A stretch of 64,000 nt of DNA from Acinetobacter sp. ANC 4558. GTDB lineage: Bacteria; Pseudomonadota; Gammaproteobacteria; Pseudomonadales; Moraxellaceae. Each line of letters begins with the position of its first letter. The first letter of the stretch is position 1. The notes beneath the pieces were generated by a model, which saw only the letters and a list, made by a program, of their open reading frames with translations, searched no databases and had not been told where the DNA came from. Positions 27,669-35,885 of the stretch are shown in pieces. The stretch lies in contig NZ_NEGH01000004.1 in the NCBI RefSeq assembly GCF_002135375.1, forward strand, positions 216,053 through 280,052, given 5' to 3'. The position numbers and the translations under genes are program-made.

Positions 27669-27835
27669 AAGATAGATTGCATAATAAGGTTATGAATCCA
27701 TAGTTTTATATTCATTTAATATTTTTAATAATCCCACCTGTAGCTCTTTCTAGTTGAAAGTGTATAAACATTAAATAAGATGAGGCTCCAATCTTTAATA
27801 TCAATTGGTTATATCTCATCTTATTCTTTATTCAG

Positions 27836-29050
27836 CTAGCAAACTCGACGCGTCATCCACCAAAATAGCAGTGCGAGTAAACTGACTGATGCACCCAATA
27901 AGCATACGCCTTGCCAGCCAGCAGAGGCATAAATTACTGTGGTACTGATCGCACCGAGTCCACTACCAATGGCATAGAACAACATGTATAACCCCACCAT
28001 TCGACTATGTGCTTCAGGTCGAGTACGAAAAATCATACTTTGGTTTGTCACATGTAGGGCTTGACCGCCTAAATCGAGTAGTAATATCCCAATAATGAGT
28101 ATACCCAATGACCATTGCATTAATGATATTGGCCACCATGCGAGCAGTAAGATAACAAGTGCTGCCGCACTCGTATATTGGGCATAGCCTTGATCAGCCC
28201 ATTTTCCAGCCCATGTGGCAGCAAGTGCACCGATAACACCAATTAAACCAAATGCACCAATGATCGTATGTGAAAAGTTATAAGGTGGTGCACTTAATGG
28301 TAAGACGAGTGCACTCCAAAAAATATTGAATGCGGCAAACATGAGCAATGCTAAGATTCCGCGCACTTGTAGAATTTTCTCTTCACGTAATAACGTCAGC
28401 ATAGATGTAATTAATCGAGCGTAACTTAGCGGGTTTGAAGTCGTCGTTAAGTGCGGTAGGCATCGCCATAGTGGAATTGCAATCATGAGCATAAGGACAG
28501 CGGCACAAAGATAAACGCTACGCCATCCAGCTAAATCACTGATACCACCAGAAAATACACGAGCCAAGAGTAAGCCAATAAATACGCCACTTTGTGCAAC
28601 ACCAACAACGTGACCTTGTTCATGAGGTGCTGCGGCGCTGGCTGCATAGGCAATCAAGCCTTGTGTCATTGCCGTCCCTAATAAGCCGACCATCAGCATA
28701 CTCATTAAAAGTGCAAATGCAGTGTGTGCTATAGCAACTGCGATTAATGCCCCTACCAGTAAGAGGAGTTGTATGATCATCAGATAACGACGATTTACTC
28801 GGTCTCCTAAGGGAACTAATAAGAATAAAGCCAGTGCACAACCAATTTGGGTCGCTGTAATGACAATACCTACAGCGGCTTGTCCAATGCCAAAGTCTTG
28901 TGCTAATGCATTCAGTAAAGGCTGAGCATAATAAACATTTGCCACGCTTAAACCACTTGCAATAGCGAACAACCATATAAGACTACGAGACAAGTGTACT
29001 TGGGTCTGTATCTTACTTTGTTTAAATGAGGAAATAGGAGAAGTTGCCAT
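27836..29050 (-). CDS. MFS transporter, DHA1-type
   Basis: 404 aa with 12 hydrophobic segments. ANVYYAQPLLNALAQDFGI and VPLGDRVNRRYLMI (motif A) are typical of DHA1 sugar/arabinose-efflux or drug carriers of Acinetobacter. ATG 29050 is preferred; a TTG at 29056 is in frame. Divergent from an HxlR regulator whose candidate operator lies in the shared 106-bp gap, so efflux is probably induced by the ligand of that regulator. Substrate unknown. Confidence 0.88.
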   Translation of the reverse strand: MATSPISSFKQSKIQTQVHLSRSLIWLFAIASGLSVANVYYAQPLLNALAQDFGIGQAAVGIVITATQIGCALALFLLVPLGDRVNRRYLMIIQLLLLVGALIAVAIAHTAFALLMSMLMVGLLGTAMTQGLIAYAASAAAPHEQGHVVGVAQSGVFIGLLLARVFSGGISDLAGWRSVYLCAAVLMLMIAIPLWRCLPHLTTTSNPLSYARLITSMLTLLREEKILQVRGILALLMFAAFNIFWSALVLPLSAPPYNFSHTIIGAFGLIGVIGALAATWAGKWADQGYAQYTSAAALVILLLAWWPISLMQWSLGILIIGILLLDLGGQALHVTNQSMIFRTRPEAHSRMVGLYMLFYAIGSGLGAISTTVIYASAGWQGVCLLGASVSLLALLFWWMTRRVC

Positions 29051-29082
29051 AATCAAAAAACCGCCAATGTGGTTTCAAAACA

Positions 29083-29129
29083 AAACTAGTTGAATCTTAT
29101 GCCTATCAGTTTTAAAATGCAACTAGGTT
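29083..29129. promoter_or_regulatory. Inverted repeat between the MFS and HxlR genes
   Basis: AAACTAGTTG at 29083-29092 and CAACTAGGTT at 29120-29129 are reverse complements except at one position, with a 27-bp spacer. The position, in the divergent promoter gap, suits a dimeric HxlR repressor site. Confidence 0.55.
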
Positions 29130-29156
29130 TATTATTTTATCGAGTAAGAAATTTTT

Positions 29157-29603
29157 ATGTCGACTTCTCAATTAATCAATGAAGAACCTTGTCCAGTTGC
29201 GCGTTGTGTCGATTTAATCGGTGATCGTTGGTCTCTTCTTATTGTGCGCGATGCATTTGATGGAATGCGTCGGTTTGGTGATTTCCAGCGAAGTTTAGGC
29301 GTTGCTCGTAATATTTTATCTAATCGATTACGTAAATTGGTCGAAGCGGGTATTCTAGAAATGCAGGATGCTTCTGATGGTACGGCATATCAAGAATATA
29401 TATTGACTGCTCAAGGTGAAAGTTTATTTCCTGTTGTGGTGGCATTAAGACAATGGGGAGAGCAGCATTTATTTAAACAAGGTGAATATCATTCTGTTCT
29501 TATTGAAAAACTTACGGGTCAACCGATATCTTTTATGGCTCCTACTATGCAAGATGGTTCTGTAATTACGTCCTCAATGACTGAAGTAAGAAAAATAAAT
29601 TGA
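29157..29603 (+). CDS. HxlR-family transcriptional regulator
   Basis: 148 aa. CPVARCVDLIGDRWSLLIVR and RNILSNRLRKLVEAGIL form the winged HTH of HxlR proteins; the N-terminal Cys and second Cys (residues 12 and 17) are positions that in some family members sense electrophiles. It is divergent from an MFS gene and most likely controls it. The C-terminal extension (about 110-148) is variable. Confidence 0.9.
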   Translation: MSTSQLINEEPCPVARCVDLIGDRWSLLIVRDAFDGMRRFGDFQRSLGVARNILSNRLRKLVEAGILEMQDASDGTAYQEYILTAQGESLFPVVVALRQWGEQHLFKQGEYHSVLIEKLTGQPISFMAPTMQDGSVITSSMTEVRKIN

Positions 29604-30007
29604 AATAATCAGATGGTCTTATTTGCCACAGAACTTATGCTTGAATGAGTGTCTGTGGGAATTTCAGAATAATAATATGATTTGGTTTTTTGCAAGATAT
29701 TTTCATTTGTCTAACATTCATTTTCTGCAAAAGAGATATTATTTTTGGCATATTTTATTGTGAATTTTCTATATGTAAAATCCTGATACTTGAGGTTTTG
29801 AGCTGTAATTGTAAGTAACCTTTGAAATTGTATTTCTTTATATGTGAATAAAATAAAGTTTGAATACCAATCCTTATGTAATCCATTTTTAAGAATTAAT
29901 TTGAATAAAATCAATTTAATAAAAGATAAGTTATATCTTTTCTCGACAAAAGATATATTAAGATATATCTTAATATATATAAAATAAGCAAAATTGGAAG
30001 ATAACAA
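29604..30007. other. 404-bp AT-rich gap with an operator array at its right end
   Basis: No coding gene is seen; a 98-codon minus-strand frame here has no coding character. The last 90 bp hold related inverted repeats listed separately as a regulator array. Confidence 0.55.
29921..29980. promoter_or_regulatory. Palindrome array upstream of the PadR/YqjI-like gene
   Basis: AAAAGATA (29921-29928) and TATCTTTT (29934-29941) form a perfect 8-bp inverted repeat, and TTAAGATATATCTTAA (29958-29973) is a perfect 16-bp palindrome that overlaps another AAGATATATTAAG copy. All use the same AAGATATA core. Autoregulatory binding by the downstream regulator is the simplest reading. Confidence 0.6.
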
Positions 30008-30550
30008 ATGAGATCACATCAACATCATCATTCCAGAAATGAATTTGAAAAAGGCGAACATCATCTAGAACGTAGGCATGGTGGACGTCGTGGACGTTTA
30101 TTTGAATCTGGTCGTATGAAACTTTTGGTTTTATACCTTATTCAGCAAGAAACAAAGCATGGTTATGAAATTATTAAGGACATTAGCGATTTGGTTGGTG
30201 ATGGTTATAGTCCAAGTCCGGGTACAATTTATCCAACATTGGCATATTTGGAAGATATGGGATTTGTTTCTGTGGAAAGCATAGACGTAGATCGAAAACA
30301 ATATCGTATTACAAATTTAGGAAATATATATTTAAACGAACAGCAAGAATTAGTGAAGAAGCTCTTAGAGAAATTAAAGTTAAAGCGTGAAATCATCAAC
30401 AATGACAAGTTTATTGATATTCATAGAGCGATGGAAAATTTAAAAACTGCACTTCGCTTAAAGCTAGCTACAGCAGATATTGAAACTGAAAAAGTTCGTC
30501 AAATTGCTGAAAAAATTGATCATGCAGCAGTAGAAATTGGGCGTTTATAA
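30008..30550 (+). CDS. PadR-family regulator, YqjI-like (His-rich N-terminus)
   Basis: 180 aa. Residues 1-35 are rich in His, Arg and Gly (RSHQHHHSRN, HHLERRHGGRRGR), as in the nickel-responsive E. coli YqjI, followed by the PadR winged HTH (LLVLYLIQQETKHGYEIIKD, then SPSPGTIYPTLAYLEDMGFV). The C-terminal helices about 130-180 fit its dimerisation region. YqjI represses a ferric reductase and itself; no such reductase is in the window. Strong GGAAG Shine-Dalgarno, and a palindrome array upstream suggests autoregulation. A Fur-like gene follows after 17 bp. Confidence 0.88.
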   Translation: MRSHQHHHSRNEFEKGEHHLERRHGGRRGRLFESGRMKLLVLYLIQQETKHGYEIIKDISDLVGDGYSPSPGTIYPTLAYLEDMGFVSVESIDVDRKQYRITNLGNIYLNEQQELVKKLLEKLKLKREIINNDKFIDIHRAMENLKTALRLKLATADIETEKVRQIAEKIDHAAVEIGRL

Positions 30551-30567
30551 TTAAAAGTGGATTGAAT

Positions 30568-30969
30568 ATGACGATAGCAATTCAGCAGAATATCAGGAAA
30601 GCTGGACTAAGAGTGACATCTGCCCGTGTAGCAGTCATGTCTCTTTTAACTGCTCAAGCAGAAGATTTAACAGTGAAGGAGTTGTATCAAAAATTATATC
30701 AACAAAATAAAAAAATAGGTTTAGCAACCATTTATCGTGTTATTGCAGACTTAGAAATTGTTGGTTTAATTAGTCAGAATAAACTGAGTCGAGGTGATGC
30801 AAAATATGCTTTACCTCATTTGGTGGAAACTGGTGTTTTACAAATTAAATGTGCCGATTTAAAGCATCATGATCAAGCTGAATTGGTTGAATCGTTACAA
30901 ATAGTTTTTCAAAAATTTAATGCCAATTTATTGGAGATTGAATTTATGGAATTATCACAAATAAATTAA
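30568..30969 (+). CDS. Fur-family-like regulator with atypical C-terminus
   Basis: 133 aa. The N-terminal Fur DNA-binding domain is clear: IRKAGLRVTSARVAVMSLL and IGLATIYRVIADLEIVGLIS. After about residue 80 it diverges: the usual HHHDH loop and the CxxC zinc pairs of Fur/Zur/PerR are missing, leaving only IKCADLKHHDQAEL. It may sense metals differently, not at all, or act by heterodimerisation. ATG 30568 is used; TTG 30562 is in frame. It is 17 bp after the PadR gene and 20 bp before a DUF3861 gene, so all three are probably one operon. Confidence 0.8.
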   Translation: MTIAIQQNIRKAGLRVTSARVAVMSLLTAQAEDLTVKELYQKLYQQNKKIGLATIYRVIADLEIVGLISQNKLSRGDAKYALPHLVETGVLQIKCADLKHHDQAELVESLQIVFQKFNANLLEIEFMELSQIN

Positions 30970-30989
30970 TTAAGACGAGAAATGATGAA

Positions 30990-31295
30990 ATGAAACAACA
31001 TCAATACCATGTAACAGTACAACATCTTACTGACCTAAAAGGTGAGCCTTCCCATTACAAAGAAAACCTGCAATTTAATGTGGGTAATCATGATGATATT
31101 TTTGCAATTGTCGAGCGGTTAAATCGTGCAAAAATATTCAATGATGAAACTATCCCAGCGTTTGCTGTTGGATTAAAGCTTTTTAGTGAGGTGATGTTAG
31201 AAAATAGAGAACATCCCATATTTCAAGATTTTCAGCCTGCATTTATGCAATTTATGAAAAATCTGAAACAGAATATTAAGAGCAGCCAATCTTAA
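30990..31295 (+). CDS. DUF3861 domain protein
   Basis: 101 aa soluble protein. The arrangement YHVTVQHLTDLKGEPSHYKE then an alternating helix/strand body with ETIPAFAVGLKLFSEVMLEN fits DUF3861, a small family of unknown function; the identification is by eye. Third gene of the PadR/Fur-like operon, ATG 30990 preceded by GAGAAA. Confidence 0.65.
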   Translation: MKQHQYHVTVQHLTDLKGEPSHYKENLQFNVGNHDDIFAIVERLNRAKIFNDETIPAFAVGLKLFSEVMLENREHPIFQDFQPAFMQFMKNLKQNIKSSQS

Positions 31296-31313
31296 ACAGT
31301 TAAGACCTTCATC

Positions 31314-31338
31314 GCCACTTTATGTGGCTTTATTTTTG
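31314..31338 (+). terminator. Terminator of the PadR/Fur-like/DUF3861 operon
   Basis: Stem GCCAC / GTGGC with a 5-nt TTTAT loop followed by TTTATTTTT, located 19 bp after the DUF3861 stop. Confidence 0.65.
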
Positions 31339-31482
31339 TCTCAAAATTAAGTTGAAATCACGATTGTTCTATTCATAATATGAAGCATATTAACCAAGTT
31401 CTAGAGAAATATGACCTATAACACTAGAATAAAAAGAAAGAATTAATCATTCATCATCAAATGAATAAGCATAGAGGGAAAT

Positions 31483-32433
31483 ATGAGTACGATCAATGAT
31501 ACTGAGTTTTTGAATTCAAATGATGACGAAAATTTTGTCAATCAACACATTCAAAACTTTGAAATTCGCTCTGCTGAAATTGGAAAGGGCACGACAATTA
31601 AACGTGCTTTACCTAATCGTCAAAAACGGATGATTGGTGCGTGGTGTTTTCTAGATCATGCAGGTCCTGTTACATTTTCTCAAGGCGATGGTTTAGATGT
31701 GGGGCCACATCCACATATTGGCTTGCAAACATTTACTTGGATGCTTGAAGGTACCATGCTCCATAGCGATAGTATTGGCACTAAAAATCAATTAATTCAA
31801 CCGAAACAAGTGAATTTAATGACGGCAGGTTATGGTATTTCACATACAGAAGTTGCACCAGACACTGAAACGAAAATGCATGCGGCTCAACTGTGGATAG
31901 CGCTGCCAGATGATAAGCGAAATATGGCACCTCAATTCGACCATTACCCTGAATTGCCTATAACTCAACAGGATGGTATTGAATTCACGGTATTAGTCGG
32001 TGAATTTTTAAAAGTGCATTCGCCTGTTGCAGTACATTCTGATTTACTTGGTGTTGATTTATATGCACAGCATTCAGCAAAAACAATACTCAAACTTAAT
32101 CCAAAATTTGAATATGGATTGATGGCACTTGAAGGAGCAGCAACTGTAAATGGTCATACATTAAATATTCAAAATATGATTACGTTGGATGTAGGTTTGA
32201 CCGAAATTGAATTACAAATTCATGCAGAAAGTCGTGTTTTATTGTTGGGAGGAGAGCCCTTTGAGTCTCCTATTTTATTGTGGTGGAATTTCGTTGGACG
32301 AACACAAGACGAAATAACGAAAGCACGAGATCAATGGATCAATGAAGATGAACGCTTTGGTGAAATTTCTCATTATGTCGGTTCAAGAATGAAAGCACCT
32401 GTTTTACCTGATCGGATGAAAGCTTCAAAATAG
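31483..32433 (+). CDS. Pirin-family protein
   Basis: 316 aa bicupin of the pirin family. The N-terminal cupin carries the metal-site motif GPHPHIGLQTFTW and the later GYGISHTEV with His; the C-terminal pirin domain spans about 190-300. Bacterial pirins can act as quercetinases or modulate enzyme complexes. ATG 31483 has AGAGGGAAAT upstream. Stand-alone gene with a strong terminator. Function in this organism unknown. Confidence 0.93.
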   Translation: MSTINDTEFLNSNDDENFVNQHIQNFEIRSAEIGKGTTIKRALPNRQKRMIGAWCFLDHAGPVTFSQGDGLDVGPHPHIGLQTFTWMLEGTMLHSDSIGTKNQLIQPKQVNLMTAGYGISHTEVAPDTETKMHAAQLWIALPDDKRNMAPQFDHYPELPITQQDGIEFTVLVGEFLKVHSPVAVHSDLLGVDLYAQHSAKTILKLNPKFEYGLMALEGAATVNGHTLNIQNMITLDVGLTEIELQIHAESRVLLLGGEPFESPILLWWNFVGRTQDEITKARDQWINEDERFGEISHYVGSRMKAPVLPDRMKASK

Positions 32434-32458
32434 ATTTGATAGAACGATGAATACAAAT

Positions 32459-32486
32459 AAAAAAAGATGCTTAAGCATCTTTTTTA
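32459..32486. terminator. Bidirectional terminator between pirin and the SPOR-domain gene
   Basis: AAAAAGATGC / GCATCTTTTT with a TTAA centre, A-run and T-run on each side, located between the convergent genes. Confidence 0.85.
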
Positions 32487-32501
32487 TTGTAAATATTTTG
32501 A

Positions 32502-33101
32502 TTAATGTTTAATCACGATAGAATCGATTCCACTATTTTGTAAGGTTTGCTGAGCAATAATCGCAGCTTGCTGAGATTCATATGGACCTGAAATAACGCG
32601 ATACCATGTTTCGCCATTCTCTACTGTTTTAATAACATCCGCAGACAGTCCGTTTAAAATAATTTCTGCGCGACGTGCATCAGCTGCATCTGGATTATTA
32701 TAACTGCGAACTTGTAAGATAAAACTCGTTTTGGCAGGAACTTTAGGCTCAGTTAATAAGCCAGCCTCAGATGCCGCAATAGGTGCAGTTTGTGGTGCTT
32801 CAACAATAACAACTGCCGTTGGACCTTTATTTTCGGGAATAGCTTGTTCAGGAATGGGGGTTACCTGTTGTTGAGGCAAGAGGTCATAAAAGCGATAATC
32901 ATGATTGGTATCTTCTTGAGCACGTTCAACCGTTGTATCACTCTGTGGTTTTACAGGTTCCCAAGGTTTCCACAATAAAAGTGCTAATCCAAAACACAAT
33001 ATCATGAGAATAATAATAAGCGTTCCTAGCCATGCGGGAATTAAAGATTTTTTTGGCTTGTTTGGTCTGTCAGATACACCACGTTGCGTTTTTCCAAACA
33101 C
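32502..33101 (-). CDS. SPOR-domain cell-division protein (FtsN-like)
   Basis: 199 aa, single-pass membrane protein with the N-terminus in the cytoplasm: a basic region, a membrane helix at about 24-45 (LGTLIIILMILCFGLALLLW), a Pro/Gln-rich periplasmic linker (50-120) and a C-terminal SPOR domain (125-199; SFILQVRSYNNPDAADARRAE, GPYESQQAAIIAQ). SPOR domains bind denuded peptidoglycan at the septum. It sits just downstream of argS, where FtsN-type genes often lie in gammaproteobacteria. Whether it is the functional FtsN cannot be decided here. Confidence 0.85.
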   Translation of the reverse strand: MFGKTQRGVSDRPNKPKKSLIPAWLGTLIIILMILCFGLALLLWKPWEPVKPQSDTTVERAQEDTNHDYRFYDLLPQQQVTPIPEQAIPENKGPTAVVIVEAPQTAPIAASEAGLLTEPKVPAKTSFILQVRSYNNPDAADARRAEIILNGLSADVIKTVENGETWYRVISGPYESQQAAIIAQQTLQNSGIDSIVIKH

Positions 33102-33273
33102 GAAGAAACCTCATTGTTATACATTATTTAATTTATAGAAGCATTTCAACATTACTGGAGTACCTCAAATAAGTAAACAGGACAAGTTGTCCTGTTTACA
33201 AAGAGTGTTCAAAAATCATTGATTTGTATGATTTTAGAAATCAAGCGTATTCAATAATGTATGGATTTAGCGT

Positions 33274-35064
33274 TTACATTGCTTCAGGTGCAGAAACTCC
33301 TAACAACTCTAAACCATTATAAAGAACACGTTGTACGTTTACAGAAAGAAGTAAACGTGCTTGTGTGAGTTCAGCATTCTCACTTAGAACTTTATGTTCA
33401 TTATACCAACCGTGAAATAGTGCTGCTAACTCTTTCAGATAATTACCTACTTGATGTGGCTCATGACTATTTGCAGCACGCGCTACAATCTCAGGGTATG
33501 CTGCCAATTTTGCAAGAATTTCAGTTTCGGCTTCAAGTTCAAGTTTTACTGCAAATTGACGAGCATTTTCAGAAGAAAATGAAATGTTCAATGATTTAGC
33601 TTTTTCAAGCATACGACAAATACGTGCATGCGCATATTGAATATAGTACACCGCATTATCTTTGCTTTGTGAAACGGCTAAGTCTAAATCAAAATCAATA
33701 TGCTGTTCTGACTTACGCATTACGTAGTAAAAACGTGCTGCGTCATTACCCACTTCTTTACGTAAATCACGTAGCGTTACGAACTGACCTGAACGAGATG
33801 ACATTTGTACCATTTCGCCACCACGCCATAAACTGACGAACTGAACCAAAAGTACTGTGAGTTTTTTAGAATCATAACCCATTGCATCAATGGCAGCTTT
33901 TACACGTGTGATATAACCATGGTGATCTGAGCCCCAAATATTAATGAGGTCTGTATAGCCACGTTGTAGCTTATTTAAGTGATAAGCAATGTCAGATGCA
34001 AAATAAGTCGGTTGTCCATTGCGACGTTTAACAACACGGTCTTTTTCATCGCCAAATTCAGTCGATTTAAACCAGATATTGCCATCTTTTTCGTATAAAT
34101 AACCACGTTGATCTAAAGTTTGTAGTGCTTCATCAATTTTACTTATTAATGTTGCCTCACTGAACCACTGATTGAAGGTCACTCCAAACTCACCGAGGTC
34201 ATCTTTAATATCATCAAGGATTGCTTTCAATGCTGCTTGATGGAAAACGCGATAGTCTTTGCCTAATCGCTGTTGTGAATTAAAAATTAAACCATCAATG
34301 TGCTTTTCTTTATCACCAGAAAGTACAATTTTTTGACCTTCTGCATCAAGTTCTTCTGCATACTGAATATCTTCTGGTACATCTTTGTAGATATCTGCAA
34401 CAGCTTGAACATAAGCATCACCATCTTTATCGATAATGCTTTGTGCGATTTCTTTAACATAGTCACCTTGATAAGCATTTTTAGGAAATACTAAACTTTG
34501 ACCAGTCAATTCTAAGTAACGTAAATATGTTGATGTCGCTAAAATGTCCATTTGACGACCAGCATCATTGACATAATATTCACGATCTACTTTTGCACCT
34601 GTTGCTTCTAATAAATTCGCAACGGTCATACCGTATGCAGCACCACGTCCGTGACCGACATGAAGGCTAGAAGTTGGATTTGCAGAAACGAATTCAACTT
34701 GAATACGTTTTTCAGCATTGAGTGTTGTGCGACCAAAATGTTCTTTTTGAGCGTATATTTGATCTAAAATAGTAAAGCGTTGGTCAGCATTTAAAAAGAA
34801 GTTAATAAAACCAGGACCAGCGATTTCAGCTTTACTAATGTCGATGACTTCTGGCAAATTTTGCAGAATTTTTTCTGCTAAATCTCGTGGCTTCATACCT
34901 GCAGCTTTAGAACCTATCATTGCAATATTTGAAGCAAAGTCACCATGACTTCGGTCTTTTGTACGAGTCAGATTGCTTGTATTGTTCCAGTCAGATGGAA
35001 GAACACCTTCTGCTTGAAGGTTTTGCACTGCATGTTCGAGCGCTGCTTGTATTGCCGTATTCAT
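33274..35064 (-). CDS. argS: Arginyl-tRNA synthetase
   Basis: 596 aa, the normal Acinetobacter length. The N-terminal additional domain is followed by the HIGH signature in SSLHVGHGRGAAYGM, the catalytic Rossmann domain with GSDHHGYITRVKA and MSSRSGQFVTL, and a C-terminal DALR-type anticodon-binding domain. It charges tRNA-Arg. ATG 35064 was chosen by family length; an upstream ATG at 35115 would add 17 residues and has an AAGG too close to it. Single-copy essential gene upstream of the SPOR-domain gene. Confidence 0.97.
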   Translation of the reverse strand: MNTAIQAALEHAVQNLQAEGVLPSDWNNTSNLTRTKDRSHGDFASNIAMIGSKAAGMKPRDLAEKILQNLPEVIDISKAEIAGPGFINFFLNADQRFTILDQIYAQKEHFGRTTLNAEKRIQVEFVSANPTSSLHVGHGRGAAYGMTVANLLEATGAKVDREYYVNDAGRQMDILATSTYLRYLELTGQSLVFPKNAYQGDYVKEIAQSIIDKDGDAYVQAVADIYKDVPEDIQYAEELDAEGQKIVLSGDKEKHIDGLIFNSQQRLGKDYRVFHQAALKAILDDIKDDLGEFGVTFNQWFSEATLISKIDEALQTLDQRGYLYEKDGNIWFKSTEFGDEKDRVVKRRNGQPTYFASDIAYHLNKLQRGYTDLINIWGSDHHGYITRVKAAIDAMGYDSKKLTVLLVQFVSLWRGGEMVQMSSRSGQFVTLRDLRKEVGNDAARFYYVMRKSEQHIDFDLDLAVSQSKDNAVYYIQYAHARICRMLEKAKSLNISFSSENARQFAVKLELEAETEILAKLAAYPEIVARAANSHEPHQVGNYLKELAALFHGWYNEHKVLSENAELTQARLLLSVNVQRVLYNGLELLGVSAPEAM

Positions 35065-35250
35065 ATCAATTGAAAATAAATGTCGCAGAGGAACGTTAAA
35101 TATAGCAAATTTCATTGCCTTTAGGTGAATGCAATTTGATGGAATGAATCGTGTTCGGTTCTTTTAATCATTAAATTTGAAAACATACATGAAAAATTAT
35201 GACGTTAATGGCATATTAGTTAGGTTTTAATTTATGTTTTGAAAAGTTCA

Positions 35251-35538
35251 ATGAATAAGCCTCGTCCAATGATTATTGGCAATATACCTAAGCTTCCTAT
35301 TAAATGGGCAACAATCATGATCCCATTTTTTTTATCATTTCTCATGAGTGGAATTATTTCTTTAATTAATATGCTCAGGAATTTGGGCTGGTATGATGGT
35401 TTTATAGAATTTTGGTTCACAAATTGGATGATCTCTTGGGCATTTGCTTTTCCAATTGTTTTAGTTTTATTGCCGTGGGTAAGAAAGATAGTGAGTATTT
35501 TTGTTGATATGCAACAAATGACACCACCGAAGTCATGA
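35251..35538 (+). CDS. DUF2798 membrane protein
   Basis: 95 aa with two membrane helices. LPIKWATIMIPFFLSFLMSG, then NWMISWAFAFPIVLVLLPWVRKI matches the DUF2798 family, whose function is unknown. ATG 35251 is preferred to TTG 35239. It is divergent from argS across a 187-bp gap. A minus-strand frame over the same bases (35232-35636) is a shadow. Confidence 0.7.
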   Translation: MNKPRPMIIGNIPKLPIKWATIMIPFFLSFLMSGIISLINMLRNLGWYDGFIEFWFTNWMISWAFAFPIVLVLLPWVRKIVSIFVDMQQMTPPKS

Positions 35539-35885
35539 TGATATTTTATACGATTCCCTAGTGCTTTATATGGTATTTTTTTATTAAATGATTTTATGGC
35601 ATTTAGAACCTGTAATTTTCTTTTTGTTTTTTTCAAAAAAAATAGCTTTTTTTAGACATTTTTCTTCCTTTAAATGAAAAATGTCTATTTAAGAATAAAT
35701 TATAAACACAATTTGTACAAATATAAGTCAACTCTCTTTTTTATTTACACATAAAATAATAATGAATTTAGTATAAATCTATAAAATGACATTTCTTGTG
35801 GAAATAAAGGTAAGCTATAGAGAAAGCTAGATAGGAATTTTTCATTTCGAATATTCCATCGGAATTGTCCCAAATGAGATCGGAA
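35539..35885. other. 347-bp AT-rich gap with a perfect hairpin
   Basis: Between DUF2798 and the malic enzyme gene. It contains the 12-bp perfect inverted repeat listed separately; nothing else is recognised. Confidence 0.55.
35653..35687. repeat. 12-bp perfect inverted repeat, possible terminator or operator
   Basis: TAGACATTTTTC and GAAAAATGTCTA with an 11-nt loop. There is no proper U-run after the stem on the plus strand, so it may be a terminator of low strength, an mRNA hairpin or a regulator site. Confidence 0.45.

Noticed and set aside
29711..30007. 98-codon minus-strand frame before the PadR gene
   Set aside because: It overlaps the palindrome array and has no coding-like pattern.
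35232..35636. 134-codon minus-strand frame opposite DUF2798
   Set aside because: The plus-strand DUF2798 match is better, and the minus frame shows no recognisable features.
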